Below, piece after piece: positions 34,902 to 43,419 of a stretch of 64,000 nt of DNA (position 1 is the first letter of the stretch; each line of letters starts with the position of its first letter). Location of the stretch: assembly GCA_026125795.1 (NCBI GenBank), contig JAHCKM010000001.1, forward strand, positions 558,001-622,000. Reading direction: 5' to 3'. Source of the DNA: Burkholderiaceae bacterium. Its GTDB lineage: Bacteria > Pseudomonadota > Gammaproteobacteria > Burkholderiales > Burkholderiaceae_C. The notes under the pieces are model-generated. The model saw only the letters and a list, made by a program, of their open reading frames with translations. It was not told the origin of the DNA and did no database searches. Position numbers and translations under genes: made by a program.

Positions 34902-35684
34902 ATGCCTCGCTTTGCCGCCAACGTGTCGATGCTGTTCGACGACGTGCCGTTCCTCGACCGCTTTGCGCGCGCCGCGCAGGCCGGCTTCGAGGCGGTCGAG
35001 TGCCAGTTTCCGTATGCGCACGATGCGGCCGCGATCCGCGAGCGGCTTGACGCCAACAGCCTGACGATGGTGCTGCACAACCTGCCGCCCGGCGACCACG
35101 CGGCCGGCGACCGCGGCATCGCGTGCCTGCCCGATCGGGTGCCGGAGTTCAAGCGCAGCGTGCAGCAGGGCATCGAGATGGCGCGTGCGCTCGGTGTGCG
35201 ACAGCTCAACTGCCTGGCCGGCAAGGCGCCGATCGATGCAGACCCGGCGCTGCTGCGCCGCACCTTGGTGAGCAACCTCAAGTACGCCGCGTCGGCCTGT
35301 GCCAAGGCCAAGCTTCGGCTGCTGGTGGAGCCGATCAACGACCACGACGTGCCGGGCTTCTTCGTCAACTCCACCGCGCAGGCGATCGGCATCCTCGACG
35401 AGGTGGGCGCGCCCAACGCATTCGTGCAGTACGACGTCTACCATGCGCAGCGCAGCGAGGGCGAGCTGTCGATGACGCTGCAGAAGCACCTGGCACGCAT
35501 CGGCCACATCCAGGTGGCCGACACGCCGGGCCGTCACGAGCCCGGCACCGGCGAGATCAACTTCGGCTATCTGTTCGCGCACCTCGACCGCATCGGCTAC
35601 GGCGGCTGGGTGGGCTGCGAATACCGCCCGGCCAGCACCACGCAAGCCGGGCTGTCATGGCGGCAGCGCTTGCTGCGCAAATGA
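34902..35684 (+). CDS. hyi: Hydroxypyruvate isomerase
   Basis: A 260-residue TIM-barrel enzyme of the Hyi/OtnI group, interconverting hydroxypyruvate and tartronate semialdehyde. The start PRFAANVSMLFDDVPFLDR is typical, and metal-binding residues are in VEPINDHDVPGFF, QYDVYHAQRSEG, GHIQVADTPGRHEPGTGEIN (quoted by its ends GHIQVADTPG and HEPGTG) and VGCEYRP. It is followed 12 bases later by glycerate 2-kinase, so the pair feeds C3 acids into glycolysis. It may act together with the uronate locus ten kilobases away. Confidence 0.87.
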   Translation: MPRFAANVSMLFDDVPFLDRFARAAQAGFEAVECQFPYAHDAAAIRERLDANSLTMVLHNLPPGDHAAGDRGIACLPDRVPEFKRSVQQGIEMARALGVRQLNCLAGKAPIDADPALLRRTLVSNLKYAASACAKAKLRLLVEPINDHDVPGFFVNSTAQAIGILDEVGAPNAFVQYDVYHAQRSEGELSMTLQKHLARIGHIQVADTPGRHEPGTGEINFGYLFAHLDRIGYGGWVGCEYRPASTTQAGLSWRQRLLRK

Positions 35685-35696
35685 TGTAATCGGCGG

Positions 35697-37019
35697 GTGA
35701 TCGAAGACCCGCGCGCCTTTCTCCAAGACCTGTTTCACACTGCGGTGTCGCGTGCGCTGCCCGAGCAGGCCATGCGGGCCGTCATGCCGTCGCCGCCCCA
35801 AGGCCGCACGCTGGTGCTCGGCGCCGGCAAGGCCGGTGGCGCGATGGCGGCGGCGTTCGATCTGCTGTGGCCGCGAGAGGCGCCGCTGTCGGGCCTGGTG
35901 GTCACGCGCTACGGGCACGTGCCGCTCGCTTACCGCAGCGACGCCACGGCGCCGCATGGCCGGCGCCGCATCGAGGTGGTGGAAGCCGCGCACCCCGTGC
36001 CCGATGCCGCCGGGCAGGGCGCCGCGCAGCGCATCGTCGAGCTGACGCGCGGCCTCACGGCCGACGACCTGGTGGTGTGTCTGATCTCCGGTGGCGGCTC
36101 GGCGCTGTTGAGCCTGCCCGCGCCCGGCTTGACGCTGGAAGACAAGCAGCGCATCAACGCCGCGCTGCTGGCCAGCGGCGCGGCGATCGACGAGATGAAC
36201 TGCGTGCGCAAGCACCTGTCGGCCATCAAGGGCGGCCGCTTGGCCGCGCGCTGCGCGCCGGCGCGTGTGGTCACGCTCGTGATCAGCGATGTGCCGGGCG
36301 ACGACCCGTCGGTGATCGCCAGCGGTCCCACCGTGCCCGATGCCACCACCTGTGCCGACGCGATGCGGCTGCTCGAGCGCTACGGCATCGAGGTGCCGCC
36401 TGCCGCGCGCGCCGGTCTGCAGAGCGGCGCGTTCGAGACGCCCAAGCCCGGCGATGCGGCGTTCGCGGGCCACGCGCTGCACTTGATCGCCACGCCACAG
36501 CAGAGCCTCGAGGCGGCGGCGGCGCGCGCGCGCGAGCAGGGCATACACGCACACGTCCTGAGCGACGAGATCGAGGGCGAGTCGCGTGAGGTCGGCAAGG
36601 TGCACGCGGCGCTGGCCCGTGCGGTGCGCCGGCGCGGCCAGCCGTTTGCGCGGCCGTGCGTGATTCTCTCCGGCGGCGAGACCACGGTGACCGTGGCGCG
36701 TGCGTCAGCGGAAAGACAGCGGCTCGGACGCGGCGGCCGTGCCACCGAGTTCCTGCTCGGTTGCGCCATTGCGCTGCAGGCGGAGCCGGGCGTCTGGGTG
36801 CTGGCCGCCGACACCGACGGCATCGACGGTATCGAGGACAACGCCGGTGCGCTGGTCACGCCCGACACGCTGGCGCGCGCGCGCGCATTGGGGCTCGGTG
36901 CCACCGATCACCTCGACCGACACGACGCGCACGGCTTCTTCGAGCCGCTCGGCGACCTCGTGGTCACCGGGCCGACCTACACCAACGTCAACGACTTTCG
37001 AGCTCTGCTCGTGCTGTAG
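35697..37019 (+). CDS. Glycerate 2-kinase (MOFRL family)
   Basis: A 440-residue kinase of the GckA/TtuD type, converting D-glycerate to 2-phosphoglycerate. The N-terminal DUF4147 domain has VLGAGKAGGAMAAAF and CLISGGGSALLSLPAPG; the C-terminal MOFRL domain has ILSGGETTVTV, AADTDGIDGIEDNAGALV and the closing GPTYTNVNDFRALLV. Translation starts at a GTG 12 bases after hyi. With hyi it completes conversion of tartronate semialdehyde to a glycolytic intermediate once a hydroxypyruvate reductase is present. Confidence 0.9.
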   Translation: MIEDPRAFLQDLFHTAVSRALPEQAMRAVMPSPPQGRTLVLGAGKAGGAMAAAFDLLWPREAPLSGLVVTRYGHVPLAYRSDATAPHGRRRIEVVEAAHPVPDAAGQGAAQRIVELTRGLTADDLVVCLISGGGSALLSLPAPGLTLEDKQRINAALLASGAAIDEMNCVRKHLSAIKGGRLAARCAPARVVTLVISDVPGDDPSVIASGPTVPDATTCADAMRLLERYGIEVPPAARAGLQSGAFETPKPGDAAFAGHALHLIATPQQSLEAAAARAREQGIHAHVLSDEIEGESREVGKVHAALARAVRRRGQPFARPCVILSGGETTVTVARASAERQRLGRGGRATEFLLGCAIALQAEPGVWVLAADTDGIDGIEDNAGALVTPDTLARARALGLGATDHLDRHDAHGFFEPLGDLVVTGPTYTNVNDFRALLVL

Positions 37020-37061
37020 GTGCGCTGACACGCAGGGCGCCGGCCGGTTTCGTGGAGCCGG

Positions 37062-37175
37062 TCGTGCGCGAGCCGCTGCAAACCCAGCGGCCGCCGCGGA
37101 TCCGGCTTTGCCGGTCCGCTGGCGGCGCCCCCTTGAGGGGGAGGCGGGGCCGCCAGGCGGCTTCGGGGGTGGGCG
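37062..37175. repeat. Short intergenic repeat tract (b)
   Basis: This GC-rich tract after the glycerate kinase gene contains CGCCCCCTTGAGGGGGAGGCG, which folds as CCCCCT/AGGGGG-type hairpin, and an inverted pair GCCGCCAGGCGGC. Similar CCCCCT(C/T)GRGGGGG cores recur at 29.2, 52.0, 55.1 and 59.4 kb. The 157-base gap has no gene. Confidence 0.4.
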
Positions 37176-37176
37176 A

Positions 37177-38197
37177 CTACTGCCGCGGCTGGATGCCGGC
37201 GATGGCCCAGTTGCCGGGGTTGTTCGACGGCCGCACCAGGTGCCACACCTCGTCGAACGGCTCGGCGCCGTTGTGCGCCTCCTCGCGGATCAGGCCGTGG
37301 AAGCGCACGCTGACGATCTGGCGCTCCTTCTCCTGCGCGAAGTCGAGCAGCTCGGCGTTCAGCGTCACCACGTCGGTCTGCTGGGCAGCGTCACCGCGCT
37401 CCTGCAGGTCAAGCCGCAGCGACGAGAACAACTCCGGCGTGGTGAACGCGCGCAGGTCGTTGACGTCGGACTTGTCGTTGGCGGCCTGCAGGCGGATGAA
37501 GATCATCTTGGCGATGCGCTCGAACGCCGCGGTGTCGAAATCGGCCGGCAGTCCGGGCTGCGCGGTCTGCAGCGCCGATCCGGCCGGCGCGGCGACCTGC
37601 GGCGCTGACCCGACCGGCGCGGCGCCCTGCGGCGCTGACCCGACCGGCGCGGCGCCCTGCGGCGCTGACCCGACCGGCGCGGGCGCCCTGCGGCGCCGGT
37701 TGCGCCGCCGCGCGCAACGTGTGCGTCTGCGGCGTTGGCTCCGCGCGGCTTGCGGCGCCGCCGGCCATGGCGAACGGCGTGGCGCTGCGCGCGCCCGCAC
37801 CGGCGAAACGCCGCATCACCCAGCGGATGGCGACCACGGCGATCACGGCCAGCAACGCCAGCATCACGAAGTTGGCCAATTCGTCGCCCCAGCCCAGGTG
37901 GCTGAACAGCGCCGCGAGGCCGAGACCGGCGGCCAAGCCGGCGATCGGGCCCATCCAGGAGCGCTTGGGCGCCGCGGCGGCCGCGGCCGCGCCGGCTGTT
38001 GCAGGCGCAGCAGCATTCGTCGGCGCGGCCGGGTTGTTGGGCGTGGCCGGCGTTTGTTGCGCCGGCTGCACCGGCTTGTCGGGCGTGGCGCGCTGCATGC
38101 CGGCGGGGCGTCCGCCGCCCAGCCGCCGTGCGTCGGTATCGGTGGCGACCAAGGCGCTGGACAGACCGACCATCAAAGCGAACAACCAGGTTTTCAT
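37177..38197 (-). pseudogene. Tim44-like domain membrane protein, interrupted by a one-base frameshift
   Basis: The N-terminal half (signal LFALMVGLSSALVATDTDA, the ARRLGGGRPAG motif, Ala/Pro linker, two membrane helices around GPIAGLAAGLGLAALFSHLG and MLALLAVIAVVAIRWVM) and the C-terminal Tim44-like domain (DTAAFERIAKMIFIRLQAA, FDEVWHLVRP) are in different frames. The shift lies in a 30-base tandem repeat: the third unit (37661-37691) has GGG at 37681-37683 where units one and two have GG. Removing that base restores 339 residues. It may be a sequencing error, a pseudogene or slippage-mediated switching. Confidence 0.75.
37601..37691. repeat. 30-bp tandem repeat, three units, inside the Tim44-like gene
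   Basis: Units 37601-37630 and 37631-37660 are identical; the third, 37661-37691, has one extra G. A diverged unit precedes at 37571-37600. Each unit encodes ten residues (APVGSAPQGA) in the correct frame. The extra base causes the frameshift described for the host gene. Confidence 0.9.
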
Positions 38198-38303
38198 GCT
38201 CGATCCTCGATCAGGGTGGCCAAGCGCCAAGGTGGGGCCACCTCGGCGCGATGCAAGCATTGTCGGCGAGAGCCGGGCCCTTGCAAGCCGGGTTCGCCGC
38301 GTG

Positions 38304-38663
38304 TCATGAGAGTGCGCCGAACTCGCTCGGTTCCGCCGCCGATCGCAGGCGCTCGCGCGGCGTGCCGTCGCGCAGCGGCGCGAGCGCCGACTCGAGGTCA
38401 TCGAAGGCTGCAAACACCTCCATCGTGCCCTGGTGCAGCGCGCGCGCCGGCGCGGTGGGGTGCATGCGCCGGCCGTCGCAACGGAACAGCGGCACGCCTA
38501 CCGCATCGGAGAGCTTGCGCAGGTGCCCCGACACCGTGGGCTGCGCCATATTCAGCGCCTCCGATGCCAGGGTGACCGATCCCAGGCGCATCACCGCGTC
38601 GAACGCGGCCAGTTGGGGGAGCATGCCGTGTCGCAAGTAACGTCGCAGTCGTTTGGTTTCCAT
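38304..38663 (-). CDS. LysR-type DNA-binding domain without effector domain
   Basis: A 119-residue protein consisting of a LysR winged helix-turn-helix (MLPQLAAFDAVMRLGSVTLA, ALNMAQPTVSGHLRKL, VGVPLFRCDGRRMHPT) and its linker helix, then a stop. Normal LysR regulators have about 300 residues with a C-terminal ligand-binding domain; none is encoded downstream in any frame, since the Tim44-like gene begins about 100 bases on. It is either a genuine short DNA-binding protein or the 5' remnant of a deleted regulator. The ATG at 38663 directly precedes METKRLRRYLRHG. Confidence 0.65.
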   Translation of the reverse strand: METKRLRRYLRHGMLPQLAAFDAVMRLGSVTLASEALNMAQPTVSGHLRKLSDAVGVPLFRCDGRRMHPTAPARALHQGTMEVFAAFDDLESALAPLRDGTPRERLRSAAEPSEFGALS

Positions 38664-39099
38664 CGCAGCTGACCCTCGGTCCATCGAGGCGCAGCCGACA
38701 ACGTTGAAGCCGCCGGCGGCGCCAGGGTTGCTGTGGCAGCGACTTGGGAGCGCACACCCAGACCGTTGCCACGCCATGGCAAAGGTCTTGTTCGGCAGCC
38801 GTGCATCACGCCTGCTCCGGACACCGGAGCCCCGTATCGGGACTCGAACTGACGGTGGTCGGCGGTGCCGCTTCGCGACACCGGAACTACTCCCGCTTTG
38901 CGACTCTTGTGCGCCGGTCGCCCGGTGCACGTGGAGGTTTGTACCATCAGTTCGCCGTTTGTGCATTCGCCAAAGGCTGGCATTGCAACTCGCGATGGCT
39001 GCTTTCGCCCAACACAGCAGCTGAATTCGCGAATCGCAGTTTGTGTTGCAATGCGGCGGCGCAAACAATCGCCGAAAAGACCGACGAGGAGCACTGCAC
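38664..39099. other. 436-base intergenic region, no gene supported
   Basis: This gap between the short LysR gene and terC is less GC-rich than coding regions. Reading frames in it have no recognisable content. It contains a perfect palindrome ATTCGCGAAT at 39025-39034. I looked for the Mn-sensing yybP-ykoY riboswitch that often precedes terC genes and did not find its conserved core. Confidence 0.5.
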
Positions 39100-40362
39100 G
39101 TGGATGCCGGCCAATTCCTGTCCGCCCTGATGGCGATCATCGTGATCGACATCGTGCTCGCGGGCGACAACGCGATCGTGATCGCGCTGGCGGCGCGTCA
39201 GTTGCCGCCCCATCTGCAGAAGAAGGCCATCGTCTGGGGCGCGCTCGGCGCGGTGGCCGTGCGTGTGGTCCTGACCGCCGCCGTGGTGTACCTGCTGCGC
39301 ATCCCCGGCCTGCTCGCGGTGGGCGGTGCGCTGCTGATTTGGATCGCGTGGAAGCTGCTGCAGCCCGACGAGGGCAACAGCACCTCGGAAAGCCATGCGC
39401 CGGTGGTCACCGGCTTCTGGAGCGCGATGCGCACCGTGATCATCGCCGACGCGCTGATGGGCCTGGACAACGTGCTGGCGGTGGCCGGCGCCGCGCACGG
39501 CAACCTGCTGCTGGTGGTGCTGGGCCTGGCGATCAGCGTGCCGATCGTGATGTGGGGCAGCACGCTGGTGCTCAAGGTGGTCGAGCGCTTCCCCATCGTC
39601 GTGTACCTCGGCTCGGGGGTGCTGGTGTGGACCGCCGTCACGATGATGCTCAACGAGAAGACGTTCAGCGGCTGGCTGGCGGCCCAAGGCGTGCCGCTAC
39701 GCACGCTGTACGTGCTGGTGCCGCTGGTGCTCGGCATCGCGTTCTTCCAGAATCACCGCAAGCTCGAGTCGCGCATCCACGCCCGGCTGAAGGCGATGGC
39801 CGGACTCAAGCCGCAACCGGAACCCCCCCACAACGCAGGAGAACGACCCATGCTCAACGTGCTGGTCCCGATCGACGGATCGGACAACAGCCTGGCCGCG
39901 CTGCGCCACGCCGTCGAGGAGTACCGGCGCGACCATGAGCTGAAGCTGAACCTGCTGCACGTGCAGCCGCGGCTGTCGCGCCACATCTCGCGCTTTGTGC
40001 GGCCGAGCGAACGCAATGCATGGCACCACGAACGCGCCGAAGCCGCGCTCGGCAAGGCGCGCGAGCTGCTCAAGCACGCCGGCGTCCCCTATGAAGAGCA
40101 GTGGGTCATGGGCGATCGCGCCGAGGAAATCTGCGGCGCGGCGCAACGCCTGAACTGCCATCACATCGTGATGGGCACGGCGCGCAAGAACTCGCTGACG
40201 CGCATGCTGGAAGACTCGGTCACCAACAAGGTGCTCGAGAACGCCACCGTGCCGGTGGAGGTGGTGGTCGGCCGCACGGTGTCGGCGCTCGAGCGCTGGG
40301 GCGTGCCCACGGGCGTGGGCCTGGGCCTCAGCAGCCTGCTGTATGTGGTGTTGATCGACTAG
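39100..40362 (+). CDS. terC: TerC membrane protein fused to a universal stress protein domain
   Basis: A 420-residue fusion. Residues 1-245 are a TerC-family transporter, a group linked to Mn export and tellurite resistance, with the conserved acidic motifs IDIVLAGDNAIVIALAA and ADALMGLDNVLAVAGAA and about seven helices. Residues 251-400 are a UspA domain (LNVLVPIDGSDNSLAAL, HHIVMGTARKNSLTRM) whose usual G-x2-G-x9-G(S/T) ATP loop is degenerate. A final hydrophobic stretch ends in LLYVVLID. The GTG at 39100 has a GAGGAG site. A second GCAGGAG-ATG start at 39850 could give free UspA. Confidence 0.83.
   Translation: MDAGQFLSALMAIIVIDIVLAGDNAIVIALAARQLPPHLQKKAIVWGALGAVAVRVVLTAAVVYLLRIPGLLAVGGALLIWIAWKLLQPDEGNSTSESHAPVVTGFWSAMRTVIIADALMGLDNVLAVAGAAHGNLLLVVLGLAISVPIVMWGSTLVLKVVERFPIVVYLGSGVLVWTAVTMMLNEKTFSGWLAAQGVPLRTLYVLVPLVLGIAFFQNHRKLESRIHARLKAMAGLKPQPEPPHNAGERPMLNVLVPIDGSDNSLAALRHAVEEYRRDHELKLNLLHVQPRLSRHISRFVRPSERNAWHHERAEAALGKARELLKHAGVPYEEQWVMGDRAEEICGAAQRLNCHHIVMGTARKNSLTRMLEDSVTNKVLENATVPVEVVVGRTVSALERWGVPTGVGLGLSSLLYVVLID
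39835..39852 (+). promoter_or_regulatory. Internal ribosome-binding site and ATG before the UspA domain
   Basis: GCAGGAG at 39835-39841 lies eight bases before an in-frame ATG at 39850 (MLNVLVPIDGSD), exactly where an independent UspA protein would start. It sits inside the terC-uspA reading frame. Either the fusion arose recently by loss of a stop, or both fused and free forms are made. Confidence 0.5.
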
Positions 40363-40524
40363 GGTTCACGCAGGCAAGCGCCGCGCGAGTCCATGCCGCG
40401 CCGCTCTTCTCAGGGGACGGGCGCCATTCAAGCGCACCAATGCGTTTTGCAGCCCTTGTGCAGCCGATGAGCGGCTCGGCCGCCGGTGCGCACGCGATGA
40501 CCGCAGAGACCGCAGACCTCCCGA

Positions 40525-41481
40525 TCAGACCGCGCCGGTGGTGTTGACGTACAGCGCGTACAGGCTGTGGCTGGCAGCCATGAACAGGCGGTTGTTCTTC
40601 GGTCCACCGAAACACAGATTGGCGCAGCGCTCGGGCAGGTGGATCTGCGCCACGGCGGCGCCATCGGGCGCATAGACGCGCACGCCGTCGAGCGCTTCAG
40701 CCTGCATGCCGCTGCTGCTGCCGAAGCCGCACCAGACGTGGCCGGTCACATCGACCTTGATGCCGTCGTAGGCGCCGGGGCCTTGCGCGTCGGCGAACAC
40801 GCGCTTGTGGGCGAGCTTGCCGCCGGCCGCGACGTCGTAAGCCCAGATCTTGCGATGCGGCGTGGCGCGGCTCTCGACCACGTAGAGGATCTTCTCGTCG
40901 GGTGAGAACGCCAGGCCGTTGGGCGCGTTGAGGTCGTCGATCACGCGCTGCAGCTTCGATCCATCGGCCGGCAGCCGGTACACGGCCATCGGCGTCTCGC
41001 TCTCGGCGGGCTCGCCCTCCCACTTGCCGAGGATGCCGAACAGCGGGTCGGTGAACCAGATGCTGCCGTCCCTGGCGCACACGATGTCGTTGGGCGAATT
41101 GAGGCGCTTGCCGTCGAAGCGATCGGCCAGCACGGTGATCGAGCCGTCGTATTCGGTGCGCGTGATGCGGCGCGTGAGGTGCTCGCAGCTGATCAGGCGC
41201 CCCTGCCGGTCGCGCGCGTGGCCGTTGGCGTTGTTGGAGGGCTTGCGAAACTCGCTCAACGCACCCGAACAATCGTCCCAGCGCAGGATGCGGTTGTTGG
41301 GGATGTCGCTGAACAGCAGGTAGCGCCCATCGCCGAACCACACCGGCCCCTCGGCCCAGTAAAAGCCGGTGGCCAGGCGCTCGACGGTGGCCGAGAACAG
41401 CCGCAGCGCGAGGAAACGTTCGTCGAGCACCTCGATGCTGGGATCGGGCAGGCGCGCGTTGGGGGTGAAGGGCGTGCTCAT
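40525..41481 (-). CDS. SMP-30/gluconolactonase family lactonase
   Basis: A 318-residue six-bladed beta-propeller of the SMP-30/regucalcin family. Metal and active-site landmarks are AEGPVWFGDGRYLLFSD, LNSPNDIVCARDGSIWFTDP, NAPNGLAFSPDEKILYV and GAYDGIKVDVTGHVWCG (Glu, Asn, Asn, Asp). In this locus it would open the aldaro-lactone made by uronate dehydrogenase to the free aldarate. It is the last gene of the minus-strand udh-dctP-dctQ-dctM-lactonase operon, 27 bases after dctM. The region 40363-40524 downstream, between this gene and terC, shows no gene. Confidence 0.85.
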   Translation of the reverse strand: MSTPFTPNARLPDPSIEVLDERFLALRLFSATVERLATGFYWAEGPVWFGDGRYLLFSDIPNNRILRWDDCSGALSEFRKPSNNANGHARDRQGRLISCEHLTRRITRTEYDGSITVLADRFDGKRLNSPNDIVCARDGSIWFTDPLFGILGKWEGEPAESETPMAVYRLPADGSKLQRVIDDLNAPNGLAFSPDEKILYVVESRATPHRKIWAYDVAAGGKLAHKRVFADAQGPGAYDGIKVDVTGHVWCGFGSSSGMQAEALDGVRVYAPDGAAVAQIHLPERCANLCFGGPKNNRLFMAASHSLYALYVNTTGAV

Positions 41482-41508
41482 CGCGGCACTGTAGCGCTGG
41501 AGAATGAC

Positions 41509-42789
41509 TTACCGCATCAGCCCCGGGAGCCACAACGAGATTGCCGGGATGTAGGTCACCAGCAGCAGCGAGAAGCACATCGCGCCGTAGAACGGCCACA
41601 GGTGGCGCGTCACCTCCTCCATCGTGACCTTGCCGATCGCACAGCCGACGAACAGCGTCGGCCCCACCGGCGGCGTGATGAGGCCGATGCCGAGGTTGGT
41701 GATCATGATCATGCCGAAGTGCACCGGGTCGATGCCGAGCTTGGCGATCACCGGCAGGAAGATCGGCGTGCAGATCAGCAGCATCGGGGCCACGTCCATG
41801 AAGGTGCCGAGCACCAGCAGCAGGACGTTGACCAGCAGCAGGAAGACGTACTTGTTCTCCGAGATGCCGAGAAAGACCTCGGTCACCTGGGCCGGGATCC
41901 GCATGATCGCCATCATGTAGCCGAAGGCCACCGAGAAGCCGATCAGCATCATCACCATCGCCACCGTCTTGACCACGCGGTGCACCAGGTGCGGCAGGTC
42001 GCGCCAGCGGTAGTCGCGGTAGACAAACAGCGTCACGGCGAACGCGTACACGCAGGCCACCGCCGCCGACTCGGTGGGCGTGAACACGCCCGACAGGATG
42101 CCGCCGATGATGATGATCACCGTGACCAGCCCCCACAGGGCCTCGCGCACGATGCGCGGCATGTCGGCCAGCTTGATCGGCTCGCCGCGCGGCAGGTCGC
42201 GCTTGTGCGCCGTCCAGGCCACCAGGCCGAGCAGGCAGGCGCCGAACAGCAGCCCGGGGAACACGCCGGCCAGGAACAGGTGCGCCACCGAGATGGTGCC
42301 GCCGGCCGCGAGCGAGTAGATCACCGCGTTGTGCGACGGCGGGATCAGCAGCGCCTGCACCGAGCCGCAGATGGTGACGTTGGTGGCGTAGACGCGCGGA
42401 TAGCCGGCCTTGGCCATCTGCGGGATCATCACCGAGCCGATCGACGCGGTGTCGGCCACCGAGGAGCCCGAGACGCAGCCGAACAGGCTGCTGGCCAGGA
42501 TGTTCACGTAGGCCAGGCCGCCGCGCACGGCGCCGACGAAGATGCGCGCCAGATTGATCAGCCGCGCCGCCATGCCGCCCTCGGCCATGATGGCGCCGGC
42601 CAGCACGAAGAAAGGGATGGCCAGCAGCGCGAAGTCGTCGGTGCCGTCGGAGATCTTGAGGATCACCGCCTCCAGCGGGATGTCGACCCAGAACGCCGCG
42701 ATCAGCGCCGACAGGCCGAGCGCATAGGCCACCGGCACGCCGATCGCACACAGCAGCGCGAACGAGCCGAGCAGGATCAGCGCGTCCAT
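41509..42789 (-). CDS. dctM: TRAP transporter large permease subunit
   Basis: A 426-residue DctM protein with about 12 membrane segments; landmarks are GIPVAYALGLSALIA-like GVPVAYALGLSALIA, SSLFGCVSGSSVADTASIGS, MIPQMAKAGYPRVYATNVT and IGLITPPVGPTLFVGCAIG. It is the ion-coupled translocation subunit of a TRAP uptake system. The ATG at 42789 sits six bases after a GGAG site; the GTG six bases upstream overlaps the dctQ stop. With dctP and dctQ it probably imports a hexuronate, given the flanking enzymes. Confidence 0.9.
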   Translation of the reverse strand: MDALILLGSFALLCAIGVPVAYALGLSALIAAFWVDIPLEAVILKISDGTDDFALLAIPFFVLAGAIMAEGGMAARLINLARIFVGAVRGGLAYVNILASSLFGCVSGSSVADTASIGSVMIPQMAKAGYPRVYATNVTICGSVQALLIPPSHNAVIYSLAAGGTISVAHLFLAGVFPGLLFGACLLGLVAWTAHKRDLPRGEPIKLADMPRIVREALWGLVTVIIIIGGILSGVFTPTESAAVACVYAFAVTLFVYRDYRWRDLPHLVHRVVKTVAMVMMLIGFSVAFGYMMAIMRIPAQVTEVFLGISENKYVFLLLVNVLLLVLGTFMDVAPMLLICTPIFLPVIAKLGIDPVHFGMIMITNLGIGLITPPVGPTLFVGCAIGKVTMEEVTRHLWPFYGAMCFSLLLVTYIPAISLWLPGLMR

Positions 42790-42791
42790 GG

Positions 42792-43316
42792 TCACTCCAG
42801 GTCGGTGGGCTGGTCGCTGTACATCACCGAGGTCGACGGCGGGTCACCGACCCAGCGCCGCTCGACCAGGAACAGCAGCGTCAACAGGCCGGCGATCGGG
42901 ATCGGCAGGTAGACGATGCCTTGCTTCAAGCCGGGAAACTCCGCCATCGTCTGGTACCACGTCACCTGGCACAGGTGCACGCCGTAGCCGAGCATGAACG
43001 CAGCGGTCAGGCCCACGCCCAGATCGGCGCCCCACAGCAGGATGCGGCGCAACGCCGGCCGCACCGCATTGAGCAGTGCCTCGACCGCGATGTGCACGTT
43101 GGCGCGGTAGACCGCGGCGCCGCCCAGGAACGAGAACATCACCATCATCACCACCGCGGCCGGCTCGGGCCACGACAGCGGGTGGTTCATCGCGTAGCGC
43201 ATGAACACGCCGAGTGGAACGATCAGCGTGATCACCACCAGCGCCGCGCCCGAAAGCACGATGCAGCCGAGGTAGATCCACTCCATCGCGCGTGTGTAGC
43301 GCTGTTTCGCACTCAT
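42792..43316 (-). CDS. dctQ: TRAP transporter small permease subunit
   Basis: A 174-residue four-helix DctQ protein; typical segments are VVITLIVPLGVFMRYAMNHPLSWPEP (landmark FMRYAMNHPLSWPEP), FLGGAAVYRANVHIAV and LLTLLFLVERRWVG. It supports the large subunit in the inner membrane. It lies between dctP (103-base gap) and dctM (three bases apart). Confidence 0.88.
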   Translation of the reverse strand: MSAKQRYTRAMEWIYLGCIVLSGAALVVITLIVPLGVFMRYAMNHPLSWPEPAAVVMMVMFSFLGGAAVYRANVHIAVEALLNAVRPALRRILLWGADLGVGLTAAFMLGYGVHLCQVTWYQTMAEFPGLKQGIVYLPIPIAGLLTLLFLVERRWVGDPPSTSVMYSDQPTDLE

Positions 43317-43419
43317 TCAGGCTCCAACGGCCAAGGCCGTACCACCGCCGCGGCCCTGCGCGGCGCAGCGTGCGGCGCCGCGGGCGGCAGCGGCGCACCC
43401 GCGGCCGTTCTCGACGGAT

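Noticed and set aside
38830..38860. T-arm-like string on the minus strand (GTTCGAGTCCC) suggesting a tRNA
   Set aside because: The flanking bases do not form a T-stem or acceptor stem, and no anticodon arm can be placed.
38664..39099. Possible yybP-ykoY manganese riboswitch upstream of terC
   Set aside because: The conserved purine-rich core and paired loops of that riboswitch are not found; only a short palindrome is present.
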